The notes under the pieces were generated by a model. It made no database searches. It was not told the origin of the DNA and saw nothing but the letters and a program-made list of their open reading frames with translations. A stretch of 5,125 nt of DNA from assembly GCA_903836325.1 (NCBI GenBank), contig CAILQE010000076.1:1-5125 (forward strand), written 5' to 3'. This DNA comes from an uncultured Candidatus Saccharibacteria bacterium (GTDB taxonomy: Bacteria > Patescibacteriota > Saccharimonadia > Saccharimonadales > UBA4665). Within the stretch, counting starts at the first letter, position 1; every line of letters begins with the position of its first letter. Both the position numbers and the translations under genes were made by a program. Positions 4,731 to 5,125 of the stretch are shown here, in pieces.

Positions 4731-5018
4731 TTACACACTACCGGATCTTGATGGAGTCCTTTGACTTTCCGAATAACTAACATGCTCTATGCCAACTTCA
4801 GTCTTCTCTCTTTGTAATGGATTTAGATTATTAACGCCATTTACCTGCTGGCTATCCACTACCGTAGCTTTAGTAGGAGCTATATAACTATCTCCAAAAT
4901 GAGCCGGAAGTTCCATAACGCTAGCAATAGAAGCTAAAGACATCACTCCTAGCGATAGGGAGATTGCTTTTTTTGTTTCTTCTAAAGTTTTTATTAAATT
5001 GTTTTTATTTTCTATCAT
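4731..5018 (-). CDS. Small protein of unknown function with N-terminal hydrophobic segment
   Basis: A 95-residue product that I do not recognise. Residues 1-18 are charged, rich in Lys, Glu and Asn. Residues 19-38 (ISLSLGVMSLASIASVMELP) are a moderately hydrophobic helix that could be a membrane anchor or uncleaved signal. The rest is polar and probably disordered, with Val/Asn/Gln-rich and Ser/Thr/Arg-rich stretches, ending TPSRSGSV. If it is membrane-bound, the tail would probably face outward. Support for a real gene is the tight fit of a near-consensus promoter upstream and a terminator downstream, plus AAAGG seven bases before the ATG. An in-frame stop at 5036-5034 limits any upstream extension. 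It is separate from the mraZ transcript; its place beside a division cluster does not by itself imply a division role. Confidence 0.62.
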   Translation of the reverse strand: MIENKNNLIKTLEETKKAISLSLGVMSLASIASVMELPAHFGDSYIAPTKATVVDSQQVNGVNNLNPLQREKTEVGIEHVSYSESQRTPSRSGSV

Positions 5019-5030
5019 AACGATACCTTT

Positions 5031-5059
5031 ATATTAGCAGAAATTAGACAAAAAGTCAA
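5031..5059 (-). promoter_or_regulatory. Sigma70-type promoter of the orphan gene
   Basis: Minus-strand TTGACT (5059-5054) and TAATAT (5036-5031) are separated by exactly 17 nt, and TGC before the -10 adds an extended -10. This is the strongest promoter match in the window. Initiation would be expected near 5024, leaving a leader of only about six bases before the ATG at 5018, so the AAAGG at 5030-5026 might not be in the mRNA. Confidence 0.72.
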
Positions 5060-5085
5060 TAAGTGCTAATGGTTACTATTTATGA

Positions 5086-5106
5086 TTAGTTCGATATCTT
5101 AGTTCG
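5086..5106. repeat. Short direct repeat TTAGTTCG x2
   Basis: TTAGTTCG occurs at 5086-5093 and 5099-5106, 13 nt apart, with GTTCGTTTTTGTGAAC (a 4-bp inverted pair) overlapping the second copy. It lies 27 nt or more upstream of the orphan gene's -35. It could be an operator or part of the next element beyond the window. The rest of 5060-5125 shows no gene. Confidence 0.3.
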
Positions 5107-5125
5107 TTTTTGTGAACATCTAGAT

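Noticed and set aside
1..5125. Alternative genetic code (TGA as Gly or Trp)
   Set aside because: All conserved proteins read through at full length with the standard code, and the five visible stops are TAA or TAG; absence of TGA stops in five genes is not enough evidence.

Overview
This window is an AT-rich bacterial segment in which every convincing gene lies on the minus strand. Reading from high to low coordinates, it is the start of a division and cell-wall (dcw) cluster: a small orphan gene of unknown function, mraZ, rsmH (mraW), an FtsL-like small membrane protein, a class B penicillin-binding protein (FtsI/PBP2-like) and the first two thirds of mraY, which runs off the left edge. All five complete genes end in TAA or TAG, and no recoding of TGA is needed. 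The compact gene set, divergent motifs (MraZ, MraY, PBP pedestal), scarcity of Shine-Dalgarno sites and AT-richness suggest a reduced-genome Patescibacteria/CPR organism, perhaps Saccharibacteria. That assignment is an impression from sequence style and is not proven here.

Right end (about 4509-5125): a 95-codon gene of unknown function has its own near-consensus promoter (TTGACT, 17 nt, TAATAT with an extended TG) and a rho-independent terminator, so it looks like a single-gene transcription unit. Two perfect consensus DnaA boxes in opposite orientation flank that terminator. Next comes an AT-rich stretch, then four GTGGG boxes, the expected operator of MraZ, arranged as two pairs on one helical face with one repeat position skipped.

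Middle (about 2789-4508): mraZ is followed by a roughly 310-nt gene-free leader with two predicted hairpins, anti-Shine-Dalgarno-like motifs and an A/C-only tract running up to rsmH. After rsmH, a 141-nt gap holds a perfect 11-bp stem-loop just before the ftsL-like gene.

Left end (1-2788): ftsL-like, ftsI and mraY are closely spaced (36 and 29 nt gaps). murE and murF, which commonly sit between ftsI and mraY, are absent at this position. The same ten bases, containing TATAAT, precede both ftsI and mraY.

Functionally, MraZ should control the cluster through its boxes. RsmH methylates 16S rRNA. The FtsL-like protein and the PBP would act in septal peptidoglycan synthesis, and MraY makes the lipid I precursor. 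No tRNA, rRNA, CRISPR array or mobile element was seen.
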